Notes: generated by a model not told the origin, from the letters alone. DNA of 64,000 nt from Ferdinandcohnia sp047238305 (GCF_047238305.1 NZ_JBDFMO010000001.1:2604001-2668000), one strand, 5' to 3'. Shown: positions 8,098 through 17,118, counted from the stretch's first letter. Program-made: numbers and translations.

Positions 8098-10500
8098 GTG
8101 GAACAACAGGAATCTTTAGATTTATTTAGTGAACAACGTAAATACATGAAGGGCACTCATTTAGTTACCATATTTCATAATGAGCAAAATTTATATTCTG
8201 TTGTTCGGATCAGGCTTCAAGAGACAAACGAAGACTATAGCGAAAAAGAAGCAGTTGTAACGGGGTATTTCCCTCGCATTCATGAAAATGAAACCTACAT
8301 CTTTTTCGGCCGCTTAAAAGAGCATCCACGATTTGGGATCCAGTTTCACGTCGACCAATTTCAAAAAGAAATCCCCCACACAAAACAAGGTATCGTCCAG
8401 TATCTTTCAAGTGACCTTTTTAAAGGAATCGGGAAAAAGACGGCTGAAAAAATAGTCGAAACACTTGGAGAAGGTGCCATATCAAAAATTATTGCGAATC
8501 CAGCAGTCTTGCAGGAAGTTGATAAGCTCTCAGCAGACAAAGCGAAAGAGATATACGATACCCTTCAAGAACACCAAGGTCTCGAACAAATTATGATTGG
8601 TCTTTCGCAATATGGATTTGGACCTCAGCTTTCGATGAAAATTTATCAAATGTATAAAGAGCAAACACTTGAAATTCTTCAACATAGTCCATATAAATTA
8701 GTTGAGGATATAGAAGGAGTCGGGTTTGGAAGAGCCGATGAATTAGGACGTCAATTAGGAATTTCCGGAAATCATCCGGATCGAATCAAAGCGGGTTGTT
8801 TATACATACTTGAACAAGATTCATTGCAGGATGGACACGTCTATCTGACTGTGGAAGATTTAATCACCCGAGTTCAACAGTTATTGGAGCAAAATACACA
8901 AGAAGAAATCATCGCGACCGATATTTCGCAGGAAATGATTAGTTTAACAGAAGAAAGCAAGCTTGTCATAGAAGAGGACAAAGTTTACTTACCGTCCCTT
9001 TACTTTTCTGAAAAAGGCCTTGTTACAAATATTAAACGTATTATGGAACAGACCGAATATGAAGATATTTTTCCTGAATCAGAATTTTTATTAGCACTAG
9101 GTGCACTTGAAGAAAGAATTAAAGTCCAATATGCACCTTCACAAAAAGATGCGATCCAAAAAGCGCTAATGTCGCCAATGCTACTACTAACAGGTGGACC
9201 AGGAACAGGAAAAACAACCGTCATTAAAGGGATTGTTGAATTGTATGGAGAATTACATGGCTGCTCATTAGACCCGAAGGATTATAATTCTGAAAATCCA
9301 TTCCCGGTTGTTTTAGTGGCTCCAACTGGACGTGCGGCAAAGAGAATGAGTGAATCAACCGGACTTCCGGCTGTCACCATTCACAGGTTGTTAGGATGGA
9401 ATGGTGTTGAAGGTTTTAGTCATGATGAAGACAACCCCATCAGTGGAAAATTGTTGATTGTCGATGAAGTTTCGATGGTGGACATTTGGTTAGCGAAACA
9501 GTTATTTAAATCTCTACCAGAGCATGTTCAAGTGATTCTAGTTGGGGATGAAGACCAGCTGCCATCGGTCGGTCCTGGACAAGTTCTAAAGGATTTATTG
9601 ACTTCAGACGTTTTACCAACAGTACGATTGACCGATATCTATCGACAATCTGAAGGTTCATCGATTATCGAATTAGCTCATGAAATTAAAAAAGGCAATC
9701 TGCCAACAGACATCAAAGCTCCTAAAAAAGACAGGTCCTTTTTAAGATGTTATCAAAACCAGGTCCTTGAGGTTGTCAGACAGGTTTCAGATAATGCGAA
9801 AAAGAAGGGTTACTCTGTCAGGGACATTCAAGTGTTGGCACCTATGTATCGCGGTGCTGCAGGAATCGACAGTTTGAATGTTATGCTTCAAGAGCTTTTT
9901 AATCCACCAGTGCACGGGAAGCGAGAATTAAAATACGGGGATATCACTTACCGCAGGGGCGATAAGGTACTCCAATTAGTGAACCAGCCTGAAAACAATG
10001 TGTTTAATGGAGATATCGGTGAAATTGAATCAATTTTTTATGCGAAAGAAAATACAGAAAAACAGGACATGGTAGTGATTAATTTTGAAGGTAATGAAGT
10101 GACCTATACAAAACAAGACTTAAACCAAATTACACATGCCTATTGTTGTTCGATTCATAAATCACAAGGAAGTGAATTTCCGATCGTGATCTTACCGATT
10201 GTTAAAGGTTATTATCGGATGTTACGCCGAAATTTAATCTACACAGCGATTACAAGAGCGAAAAACTTTTTAATCCTTTGTGGTGAGGAAGATGCATTAC
10301 GACAAGGTGTTCATCGTGCAAACGATACAAACCGCCAAACCACCTTATGCGAAAAATTAAAAGCAACCTTTGATGTCATAGAAGATGGCACTGTGTCAGA
10401 GCAAAAAGAGGCGATGTCCTATTATGATATGCTTTTTCAGACGGATCCGAACATCGGGATGGCGGGCATATCACCTTATGATTTTTTGGAGGCTGAATAA
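8098..10500 (+). CDS. recD2: ATP-dependent DNA helicase RecD2
   Basis: An 800-residue superfamily 1B 5'-3' helicase of the RecD2 type, which works without RecBC and affects replication-fork progress and repair. It has the long N-terminal extension with helix-hairpin-helix elements (LFKGIGKKTAEKIV near 107-120 and IEGVGFGRADELG near 205-217). Walker A GGPGTGKTT is at 366-374, Walker B LLIVDEVSM at 452-460, and motif VI YTAITRAKN near the C-terminus. The GTG start follows GGGGAGGG. The B. subtilis name is yrrC. A terminator follows immediately. Confidence 0.94.
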   Translation: MEQQESLDLFSEQRKYMKGTHLVTIFHNEQNLYSVVRIRLQETNEDYSEKEAVVTGYFPRIHENETYIFFGRLKEHPRFGIQFHVDQFQKEIPHTKQGIVQYLSSDLFKGIGKKTAEKIVETLGEGAISKIIANPAVLQEVDKLSADKAKEIYDTLQEHQGLEQIMIGLSQYGFGPQLSMKIYQMYKEQTLEILQHSPYKLVEDIEGVGFGRADELGRQLGISGNHPDRIKAGCLYILEQDSLQDGHVYLTVEDLITRVQQLLEQNTQEEIIATDISQEMISLTEESKLVIEEDKVYLPSLYFSEKGLVTNIKRIMEQTEYEDIFPESEFLLALGALEERIKVQYAPSQKDAIQKALMSPMLLLTGGPGTGKTTVIKGIVELYGELHGCSLDPKDYNSENPFPVVLVAPTGRAAKRMSESTGLPAVTIHRLLGWNGVEGFSHDEDNPISGKLLIVDEVSMVDIWLAKQLFKSLPEHVQVILVGDEDQLPSVGPGQVLKDLLTSDVLPTVRLTDIYRQSEGSSIIELAHEIKKGNLPTDIKAPKKDRSFLRCYQNQVLEVVRQVSDNAKKKGYSVRDIQVLAPMYRGAAGIDSLNVMLQELFNPPVHGKRELKYGDITYRRGDKVLQLVNQPENNVFNGDIGEIESIFYAKENTEKQDMVVINFEGNEVTYTKQDLNQITHAYCCSIHKSQGSEFPIVILPIVKGYYRMLRRNLIYTAITRAKNFLILCGEEDALRQGVHRANDTNRQTTLCEKLKATFDVIEDGTVSEQKEAMSYYDMLFQTDPNIGMAGISPYDFLEAE

Positions 10501-10525
10501 AAGTCGGGATACCCCGGCTTTTTTG
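10501..10525 (+). terminator. Terminator after recD2
   Basis: AAGTCGGG and CCCGGCTT arms around a short loop, followed by TTTTTT, directly after the recD2 stop codon. Confidence 0.8.
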
Positions 10526-10603
10526 TTTTGGAAACTCTTGTGCAGTATGTCAAGTTGCCTGAAAGTAAATGATAAGTAATGTTCGGAAAGGTGGCGATTA
10601 TCT

Positions 10604-11080
10604 TTGCGGACATTCTCACTACTCAAGAATTTACCGATTTATGATGAAAATTCTGCCGAGGTAATCGGCCGAGTTGCTGACCTCTGTATCACATCAGATG
10701 GTAAGGTAAATGCCTTGATTATGAAAGGAAAAGGACTATTTGAACGAGATCGAGTAGTCCCCATCCAAAGTATCTCTGCAATAGGAGATGATGGTGTTAT
10801 GGTTTCGGATGTGCAGATGCTTGAGCATCTAGATCACGAAGCTGATACACCGACATATTTTTTACACACTCATCATGGATTATTCCGAAAGCCTTTATTG
10901 TCTTCAGAAGGACAAAAATTAGGCTTACTTGAAGACGTATATTTTACAGAAGAAGTGGGCACGATTATAGGGTATGAAGTAACGGATGGCTTTTTTGCTG
11001 ATATTACTGAAGGAAAAAAGGTTGTTAAAACTGAGAAGCCTTTAAAAATTGGCGAAGATGTCATCGTCGTTGATGTTTAA
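10604..11080 (+). CDS. PRC-barrel domain protein (YrrD)
   Basis: A 158-residue protein with two consecutive PRC-barrel-like beta modules. One covers about residues 5-60 (GRVADLCITSDGKVNALIM) and the second about 90-150 (GLLEDVYFTEEVGTIIGYEV). PRC-barrels occur in RimM and photosynthetic reaction centre H subunits and usually mediate RNA or protein binding. The start is TTG at 10604 after AAAGGTGG. No signal peptide is visible. The position after recD2 matches yrrD of B. subtilis; the role is unknown. Confidence 0.82.
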   Translation: MRTFSLLKNLPIYDENSAEVIGRVADLCITSDGKVNALIMKGKGLFERDRVVPIQSISAIGDDGVMVSDVQMLEHLDHEADTPTYFLHTHHGLFRKPLLSSEGQKLGLLEDVYFTEEVGTIIGYEVTDGFFADITEGKKVVKTEKPLKIGEDVIVVDV

Positions 11081-11111
11081 CTTAGGAATTCCATGATGTG
11101 AGGTGTACCCT

Positions 11112-11300
11112 GTGAAGTGCCCAAATTGTAAAAGTAAGGATATCGGTAAAATTGGTGTTAACCAATATTACTGCTGGGGATGTTTTATCGAGTTATCTGT
11201 AAATAAAGGACAAATATTCACGCATCAGGTAGAGGAAGATGGCACACTCAGTTCGTTGGATGATCTGTTTGCTGACGACGATAGAAGGATCAGTATGTAA
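11112..11300 (+). CDS. Small zinc-ribbon protein (YrzR-like)
   Basis: A 62-residue protein with two cysteine pairs, CPNC at the N-terminus and CWGC near residue 24, making one zinc ribbon, followed by an acidic tail. I place the start at GTG 11112 because AGGTG at 11101-11105 gives proper spacing; a GTG at 11103 would overlap that ribosome site. It is adjacent to yrrD and yrzQ as in B. subtilis. The function is unknown; metal binding is inferred from the cysteines. Confidence 0.75.
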   Translation: MKCPNCKSKDIGKIGVNQYYCWGCFIELSVNKGQIFTHQVEEDGTLSSLDDLFADDDRRISM

Positions 11301-11324
11301 TCCTAAACAAGGAGTGAATAGGTT

Positions 11325-11456
11325 ATGAATAAAGCTATGACTTCTCTAATCACGATGGGTCTAGGTGCTGCGGCATACGGAATTATGCAAAGAAACAATG
11401 TTGTGTCGGCCCGCAACATGAAAAAAATGCGCAAACGCATTACGAAAATGTTTTAA
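11325..11456 (+). CDS. Small protein YrzQ (DUF3918-type)
   Basis: A 43-residue ORF starting ATG 11325 behind AAGGAGTGA. It begins MNKAMTSLITMGLGAAAYG and ends in a strongly basic tail (MKKMRKRITKMF). A short hydrophobic N-terminal half with a basic C-terminal half suggests a membrane-associated peptide. Order and sequence agree with yrzQ, which lies at this place in B. subtilis. A strong terminator begins 11 bases after the stop. The function is unknown. Confidence 0.72.
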   Translation: MNKAMTSLITMGLGAAAYGIMQRNNVVSARNMKKMRKRITKMF

Positions 11457-11466
11457 TATGTAAGGG

Positions 11467-11492
11467 AAAACCCCACGGTTGTGGGGTTTTTT
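11467..11492 (+). terminator. Terminator after yrzQ
   Basis: AAAACCCCAC, loop GGTT, GTGGGGTTTT with T-run. A textbook intrinsic terminator closing the yrrD-yrzR-yrzQ group. Confidence 0.9.
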
Positions 11493-11516
11493 GGTTATTA
11501 TGAAACATTGAAGTAG

Positions 11517-11971
11517 GTATCGGGATATCATGCGGCCGGAAGTCGAGCGGGATATGCCGTACAAGTAGTTATCGGTATATCACGAGCTCACAAAGTCAAG
11601 ATTGAAATACTGCAAAAAGAGTTATCGGTATATCACGAGCTCACAAAGTTAAGGTTGATATACCGCAAAAAGAGTTATCGGTATATCACGAGCTCACAAA
11701 GTCAAGGTTGATATACCGCAAAAGCGATTATCGGTATATCACGCAGTCCCAAATCAAAGGTTGATATACCGCAAAAGCAGTTATCGATATACCCAGCAGC
11801 CAAAAAGTCGAGCGTGATATACCGCAAAAGCAGTTATCGGTATACCACGCAGTCCAAAGTCAAAGGTTGATATACCGTAAAAAGAGTTATCGGTATATCA
11901 CGCGCTCACAAAGTAAAGGTGGATATAACGCAAAAGCATTTATCGGTACACCAAGCAGCCCAAAGTGATAT
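11517..11971. repeat. 53-bp tandem repeat array with alternating inverted half-sites
   Basis: Eight full units and a partial ninth, with exact 53-bp spacing from the second unit on. Units begin at 11517 (52 bp), 11569, 11622, 11675, 11728, 11781, 11834, 11887 and 11940. A typical unit holds CGGTATATCA, about 20 bases, then TGATATACCG, then a 13-base linker to the next CGGTATATCA. The array is therefore a ladder of 10-bp half-sites in alternating orientation with centres 30 and 23 bp apart. Units 11622 and 11675 are nearly identical, while 11517 and 11781 have diverged, suggesting recent duplication in the middle. The array fills the intergenic space between yrzQ and the stop of the NERD gene. 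No spacers are present, so it is not CRISPR. Confidence 0.9.
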
Positions 11972-11981
11972 CTTTGAAATT

Positions 11982-12911
11982 CTATTGTTCATCATGTTTT
12001 GGTACATAAAACGAAGATCTGCCAAAATGGACTAGATTATATTCTTTTAAAAGATATTTACGAATAGTCAATTTTGAATTAATTACCCCACACCACACCA
12101 TAACCTCATTCACCGTAAGTCTCCTGTCTGGAAAAAGCAAACTTAACTCTTTCACACTTCGTAACACCGCAGATTCTTTATGCTCCAACTCCCCACAACT
12201 TGGACACTTAAGATAGTTTTGATTCTGAACTTCCATAAATCCACACCCACCCCGACACACAATCCCCTTCTCCAACTCTCCATATGTATAAGCTGGCAAC
12301 CGGGAATACGGATTATTGGTGATGTGCAACGAAGCCAATTTTTCCGCAAATCGTATATGCCCCCCAGAAACCGTAGAAGTTGAAACGGTCTCATTTAAAT
12401 TTTTTAAAAATCGACTAAGTTGTGCATGAAAGACAAAAGGTGCTTTAACGGGTGCCTCGTATAGATAAAACTCAGGGTTTATGAATATAACTTGAGATTC
12501 AACTGCGATATTATATCGTAACTCTTGGAGAAGTTGTCTAAATAATGATTCACTGCGGGTTATTTGAATGTGCGGATTTTTGATCTCTTTCCCAGAAATC
12601 ATGTGTAAGCGGTCATTTTTGAAGAAATAATCTCCCTCGTAATTTTTCACTTCAAAAATGTTTATTTTCTTTTGTGTGATAAGCAGGGAGTCGATTTGGA
12701 ATAAGGTGTTGTTTACTTTTAGGAGAAGGTCGTTCAAAATGAGGCATTCATTTGGAAGATCTAGAAGCAAATTGTCAAATTGTTTTTCACCGAGCCAGCC
12801 CTTTTCGAGGTAAGCAAAAGTGTTTTCGTCCTCAGCATCTAATTTCTTGCGAACCCGTAAAAAACGAAATAGCTCTAATTCATCATTTTCACCACGTGAT
12901 TTAATAATCAA
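11982..12911 (-). CDS. NERD-domain protein with zinc ribbon
   Basis: About 309 residues. The N-terminal half is a nuclease-related (NERD) domain: LEKGWLGEKQFDNLL, then FQIDSLLI (Asp about 74) and FEVKNYEG (Glu 87, Lys 89), matching the D...ExK core of the PD-(D/E)XK fold. A C-terminal zinc ribbon has Cys near 219, 223, 236 and 239, followed by a short helical domain. I start at TTG 12911, nine bases after AAAGGATG; an ATG at 12935 without a good ribosome site is the alternative. It interrupts the yrzQ-yrrI order of B. subtilis and reads toward the repeat array. Nuclease activity is plausible but not proven for such proteins. Confidence 0.8.
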   Translation of the reverse strand: MIIKSRGENDELELFRFLRVRKKLDAEDENTFAYLEKGWLGEKQFDNLLLDLPNECLILNDLLLKVNNTLFQIDSLLITQKKINIFEVKNYEGDYFFKNDRLHMISGKEIKNPHIQITRSESLFRQLLQELRYNIAVESQVIFINPEFYLYEAPVKAPFVFHAQLSRFLKNLNETVSTSTVSGGHIRFAEKLASLHITNNPYSRLPAYTYGELEKGIVCRGGCGFMEVQNQNYLKCPSCGELEHKESAVLRSVKELSLLFPDRRLTVNEVMVWCGVINSKLTIRKYLLKEYNLVHFGRSSFYVPKHDEQ

Positions 12912-13034
12912 ATAACCACATCCTTTCAACATCATTTTACAAAATAATCAGTATTTTTACAATGTAATCTACAAACGCTCGTCTGTATAAATCCACTTAG
13001 ATTCCAAAAACTACTAGGGGAGGAGTGAGAACAG

Positions 13035-14105
13035 ATGAACGAAAATAGGGTCAAATGGATTTTTAGATTATCGTTTTTACTACTAGCGTTTTTGACAATC
13101 TATATATTTTTAAAATTGGCTCCGATCTGGCTCCCGATTGCGTCACTCTTAAAAACATTTTTAATACCTTTTATCATTTCTGTTTTTATCACCTATTTGC
13201 TTCACCCTATTATTGAAAAACTCAGCCATCGTGGATTTCCAAAAACACTTGCCATCTTACTTATCTATTTCCTTTTTTTCGGGGGAATTGGGATTGCAAT
13301 ATATAAAGGTATCCCAGTCATTCTTTCACAACTTAAAGATCTTGCCGATAGCTTCCCTGAATTCAGTAAAACGTACAGGATTTGGCTAAAAGAAATCGAA
13401 TCAGGAACATCACAGCTTCCAGCTTTTGTTCACGGACAGCTTGATGATTTGCTGAATTCAGTGGAAAGCTATGTGGATTATTTGCTTTCAAGGACAATCG
13501 AAATTTTTAAAGGCCTTCTCAATTCAATCTTTATTATTGCAATCATTCCATTCATCGTTTTTTATATGTTAAAGGACCATGACCAAATGATAAAAGCACT
13601 TTGGTACATGACCCCCAGAAAGCTTAGAAAATCGGGTCAGCTTTTTTTTCGAGATGTTGATGAGTCATTGGGAAATTACATCAGAGGGCAGCTCATCGTA
13701 TGTCTTCTAGTCGGGACAACAGCGTCCTTGGCATTTTGGATATCTGGTATGAAATATCCATTGTTATTTGGAAGTATCGTTGGGGTTACAAACATCATCC
13801 CTTACTTTGGACCAATCATTGGTGCCATTCCTGCGGTCATTATTGCTGCCACCATATCAATGAAAATGGTGATCATTGTGATCATCGTCGTGTTCGGACT
13901 TCAATTTATTGAAGGAAACCTGCTATCACCCATAATCGTTGGAAAAAGCCTACGGCTACATCCTATTGTAATTATTGGAACACTTTTAGTAGGCGGAGAA
14001 GTTGGTGGGGTTGTAGGGCTTATTATTGCCGTACCAGTAGTAGCCATTTTAAAGGTTTTTGTCATTCATGCAAAGCGGCATTTTTCAGTTATTCGTAAGG
14101 AATAA
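13035..14105 (+). CDS. AI-2E family transporter (YrrI)
   Basis: A 356-residue polytopic membrane protein of the AI-2E/PerM exporter family. About seven to eight membrane segments are visible: two at the N-terminus, one near residue 75, one near 155, and a cluster in the C-terminal half with GVTNIIPYFGPIIGAIPA, the family signature. The ATG follows GGGGAGGAG. Family members are assigned autoinducer-2 export, ion antiport or other substrates, so the cargo is open. It is adjacent to alaS as in B. subtilis (yrrI). Confidence 0.88.
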   Translation: MNENRVKWIFRLSFLLLAFLTIYIFLKLAPIWLPIASLLKTFLIPFIISVFITYLLHPIIEKLSHRGFPKTLAILLIYFLFFGGIGIAIYKGIPVILSQLKDLADSFPEFSKTYRIWLKEIESGTSQLPAFVHGQLDDLLNSVESYVDYLLSRTIEIFKGLLNSIFIIAIIPFIVFYMLKDHDQMIKALWYMTPRKLRKSGQLFFRDVDESLGNYIRGQLIVCLLVGTTASLAFWISGMKYPLLFGSIVGVTNIIPYFGPIIGAIPAVIIAATISMKMVIIVIIVVFGLQFIEGNLLSPIIVGKSLRLHPIVIIGTLLVGGEVGGVVGLIIAVPVVAILKVFVIHAKRHFSVIRKE

Positions 14106-14113
14106 CGCTAGCA

Positions 14114-14142
14114 TTGACAAACATTTTCTACTTGAATATAAT
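14114..14142 (+). promoter_or_regulatory. Sigma-A promoter of alaS
   Basis: Perfect TTGACA (14114-14119), 17-base spacer and TATAAT (14137-14142), located directly upstream of the T-box leader. Confidence 0.88.
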
Positions 14143-14189
14143 TGACAAGAAATGATGAATTTCAAAAAGAAAACTATGAAGGAACAAGT

Positions 14190-14410
14190 ATGTTACAGGA
14201 CCATCAAACCAGAGAGGGATTTCCAAGGCTGAGAGGGATTCCGGATGAAGGGTAACAGAACGCTACTCCTGAGTGTAGGAAAACCTACCGGTGAATACCG
14301 TTATCAATATACGAAGGTGATGGACGTTTCTATTTTTTTACGTCCATAATCAGGGTGGTACCGCGAGCATACTCTCGTCCCTGTTTTTTAGGGATTAGAG
14401 TATTTTTTTA
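14190..14410 (+). ncRNA. T-box leader of alaS
   Basis: The leader contains the invariant T-box AGGGTGGTACCGCG at 14352-14365. It is followed by a terminator whose arms are ATACTCT..TCCCT and AGGGA..AGAGTAT with a T-run (about 14369-14410). Upstream, GTAGG/CCTAC and CGGT/ACCG small stems fit stems II and III, and the AGAGAGGGA region fits the base of stem I. A GCT triplet at 14262-14264 is the likely specifier for alanine. Uncharged tRNA-Ala would stabilise the antiterminator and switch on alaS. The exact 5' boundary is estimated. Confidence 0.92.
14369..14410 (+). terminator. T-box regulated terminator
   Basis: ATACTCT and TCCCT pair with AGGGA and AGAGTAT, then TTTTTTT. This is the off-state hairpin of the alaS T-box; its left arm overlaps the bases after the T-box sequence that would be used by the antiterminator. 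Confidence 0.88.
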
Positions 14411-14438
14411 TGTCTAAAATGATATTGGAGGTTATGAT

Positions 14439-17072
14439 ATGAAACAATTAACATCAGCTCAAGTACGACAAATGTTTTTAGATTTTTTCCAATCAAAGGG
14501 GCATGCTGTTGAACCTAGTGCTTCTTTAGTTCCACATGAAGATCCATCATTACTTTGGATCAATAGTGGTGTTGCTACCTTAAAAAAATACTTTGATGGA
14601 CGTGTTATTCCTGAAAACCCAAGGATTTGTAATGCGCAGAAATCCATTCGTACAAATGATATTGAAAATGTAGGGAAAACGGCAAGACACCATACTTTCT
14701 TTGAAATGCTTGGAAACTTCTCAATTGGTGATTATTTTAAAGAAGAAGCCATTGAGTGGGCATGGGAATTCTTAACAAGCAGGGAATGGATTGGGTTCGA
14801 TCCAGAGAAGCTTTCTGTAACAATCCATCCAGAAGATGATGAAGCACATAAAATTTGGAATGAAAAAATTGGAATTCCTGAAGAGCGCATTATTCGTTTA
14901 GAAGGAAACTTCTGGGATATTGGTGAAGGTCCAAGTGGTCCGAACACAGAAATATTCTTTGACCGTGGTGAAGAGTTTGGAAATGACCCGAATGATCCTG
15001 AATTATATCCAGGTGGAGAAAATGAACGTTATTTAGAAATCTGGAATCTTGTGTTCTCACAATTCAACCATAATCCAGACGGTACATATACTCCACTACC
15101 TAAGAAAAATATTGATACGGGTATGGGTCTTGAAAGAATGTGCTCTGTTATTCAAAATGTACCTACCAATTTTGACACAGACTTATTCATGCCAATTATT
15201 GAGGCAACAGAGTCCATTTCCGGTGAAAAATATGGACAAGAAAACGAAAAAGATGAGGCATTTAAGGTTATTGCCGACCACATCCGAACAGTTACATTTG
15301 CAGTAGGTGACGGGGCACTGCCATCCAATGAAGGAAGAGGCTATGTTATCCGAAGATTATTACGACGTGCCGTACGATACGCAAAGAAGATATCAATTAA
15401 TCGTCCCTTCATGTATGAACTTGTTCCTGTTGTAGGCGAAATCATGGTTGATTTTTATCCGGAAGTAAAAGAAAAAACAGAATTTATTCAAAAAGTTGTG
15501 AAAACAGAAGAGGAACGCTTCCATGAAACATTACATGATGGACTAGCTATTTTATCTACTGTTATTCAAAAGGAAAAAGAAAAAGACAGTGACACAATTG
15601 CAGGTGTTGATGTTTTCCGTTTGTATGATACGTATGGTTTCCCTGTAGAACTTACAGAGGAATATGCTGAAGAAGAAGGCATGAAGGTGGATCACGATGG
15701 GTTCGAACGTGAAATGGAAAACCAACGTGAAAGAGCTAGATCTGCTCGTCAAGATGTCGATTCCATGCAAGTTCAAAGTGGAGTTCTTGGAGAAATAAAA
15801 GTAGAAAGTACGTTTGTTGGTTATGATGAACTTGAAGCACAATCAACCGTTCTTGTAATCGTAAAAGATGGAGAAGTTGTTGAGAAGGCAAACGAGGGTG
15901 AAGAAATTCAACTTATTTTAGACAAAACACCTTTCTATGCTGAGAGCGGTGGACAAATCGCAGATGAAGGTACTATTGAAAATGAAAAAACAACGCTGAT
16001 TGTGAAAGACGTTCAGAAAGCACCAAATGGTCAAAACCTTCACCGAGTTGTGATTGAAAAAGGTAGTCTAACTAAAGGTGACCAACTTCATTCCAAGGTT
16101 GACCAAGAAAATCGTGGTGGGGTTATTAAAAACCATACAGCGACACATCTTTTACATCAGGCATTGAAGGATGTACTTGGAGTTCATGTAAACCAAGCGG
16201 GTTCACTCGTAACTTCCAATCGTTTACGCTTTGACTTCTCACATTTCGGTCAAATTAAGCCTGAAGAGCTTGAACAAATTGAATCGATTGTGAATGAAAA
16301 AATTTGGAGTAGCATCCCAGTAAATATTGATTACAAATCATTAACGGAAGCAAAAGCGATGGGGGCTATGGCACTATTTGGTGAGAAATATGGTGAAATT
16401 GTGCGCGTAGTTCAAGTTGGTGACTATAGCTTAGAACTTTGTGGTGGATGCCATGTACCGAACACTTCAACTATTGGGTTATTCAAGATTGTCTCTGAAT
16501 CAGGTATTGGGGCAGGAACTCGCCGTATCGAAGCTGTAACTGGTAAGGCAGCATACCATGTTATCAATGACCAAGTTAAAATGCTTCACGAAGCGGCAAA
16601 TCTACTAAAAACAAAGCCAGTTGAAGTTTCAAGCAGAATTGAAGCATTACAGCATGAAATTCGCAATTTACATCGTGAAAATGAGTCGCTTTCAGCGAAG
16701 CTTGGCAATATTGAAGCAGGTAGCCTTGTCGACAAAGCGAAAGAAATTAACGGTGCAACGGTTTTATATAGTAAGGTAAATGCCCAAGATATGAATAATC
16801 TTCGTGCAATGGTTGATGATTTAAAACAAAAGCTTGGTTCAGCAGTTATTGTTTTAGGTTCTGTTAATGATGATAAGGTAAACTTAACGGCGGGAGTAAC
16901 AAAGGACTTGATTGAAAAAGGCTTCCATGCAGGAAAACTCATTAAGGAAGTGGCAACTCGATGTGGCGGTGGTGGTGGTGGCCGCCCGGATATGGCACAA
17001 GCGGGTGGTAAAAATCCAGACCAACTTGAATCTGCATTGCAGTTTGTAGAAGAATGGGTAAAAAATATCTAA
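14439..17072 (+). CDS. alaS: Alanyl-tRNA synthetase
   Basis: A class II synthetase of normal length (877 residues) that charges tRNA-Ala. The N-terminal catalytic core begins LTSAQVRQMFLDFFQSKGH. The editing domain has the zinc-site histidines HTATH (566-570) and Cys668-x-x-Cys671-His672 (CGGCH). The C-terminal oligomerisation/tRNA domain ends in CGGGGGGRPDMAQAGG. Expression is controlled by the T-box leader directly upstream. An ATG with TTGGAGG ribosome site fixes the start. A long perfect hairpin follows the stop. Confidence 0.97.
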   Translation: MKQLTSAQVRQMFLDFFQSKGHAVEPSASLVPHEDPSLLWINSGVATLKKYFDGRVIPENPRICNAQKSIRTNDIENVGKTARHHTFFEMLGNFSIGDYFKEEAIEWAWEFLTSREWIGFDPEKLSVTIHPEDDEAHKIWNEKIGIPEERIIRLEGNFWDIGEGPSGPNTEIFFDRGEEFGNDPNDPELYPGGENERYLEIWNLVFSQFNHNPDGTYTPLPKKNIDTGMGLERMCSVIQNVPTNFDTDLFMPIIEATESISGEKYGQENEKDEAFKVIADHIRTVTFAVGDGALPSNEGRGYVIRRLLRRAVRYAKKISINRPFMYELVPVVGEIMVDFYPEVKEKTEFIQKVVKTEEERFHETLHDGLAILSTVIQKEKEKDSDTIAGVDVFRLYDTYGFPVELTEEYAEEEGMKVDHDGFEREMENQRERARSARQDVDSMQVQSGVLGEIKVESTFVGYDELEAQSTVLVIVKDGEVVEKANEGEEIQLILDKTPFYAESGGQIADEGTIENEKTTLIVKDVQKAPNGQNLHRVVIEKGSLTKGDQLHSKVDQENRGGVIKNHTATHLLHQALKDVLGVHVNQAGSLVTSNRLRFDFSHFGQIKPEELEQIESIVNEKIWSSIPVNIDYKSLTEAKAMGAMALFGEKYGEIVRVVQVGDYSLELCGGCHVPNTSTIGLFKIVSESGIGAGTRRIEAVTGKAAYHVINDQVKMLHEAANLLKTKPVEVSSRIEALQHEIRNLHRENESLSAKLGNIEAGSLVDKAKEINGATVLYSKVNAQDMNNLRAMVDDLKQKLGSAVIVLGSVNDDKVNLTAGVTKDLIEKGFHAGKLIKEVATRCGGGGGGRPDMAQAGGKNPDQLESALQFVEEWVKNI

Positions 17073-17081
17073 AAATCACCA

Positions 17082-17118
17082 AATTTGTATCATCCTAGGT
17101 TTTAGGATGATACAAATT
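17082..17118. other. 16-bp perfect hairpin between alaS and ireB
   Basis: Left arm 17082-17097, loop GGTTT, right arm 17103-17118. Both arms are 16 bases and fully complementary, AT-rich with a CATCCTA/TAGGATG core. No T-run follows, so it is not a standard intrinsic terminator; it could protect the alaS mRNA 3' end or terminate inefficiently. Confidence 0.7.

Noticed and set aside
11517..11971. CRISPR array
   Set aside because: The whole 53-bp unit repeats, so there are no unique spacers, and no cas genes are nearby.
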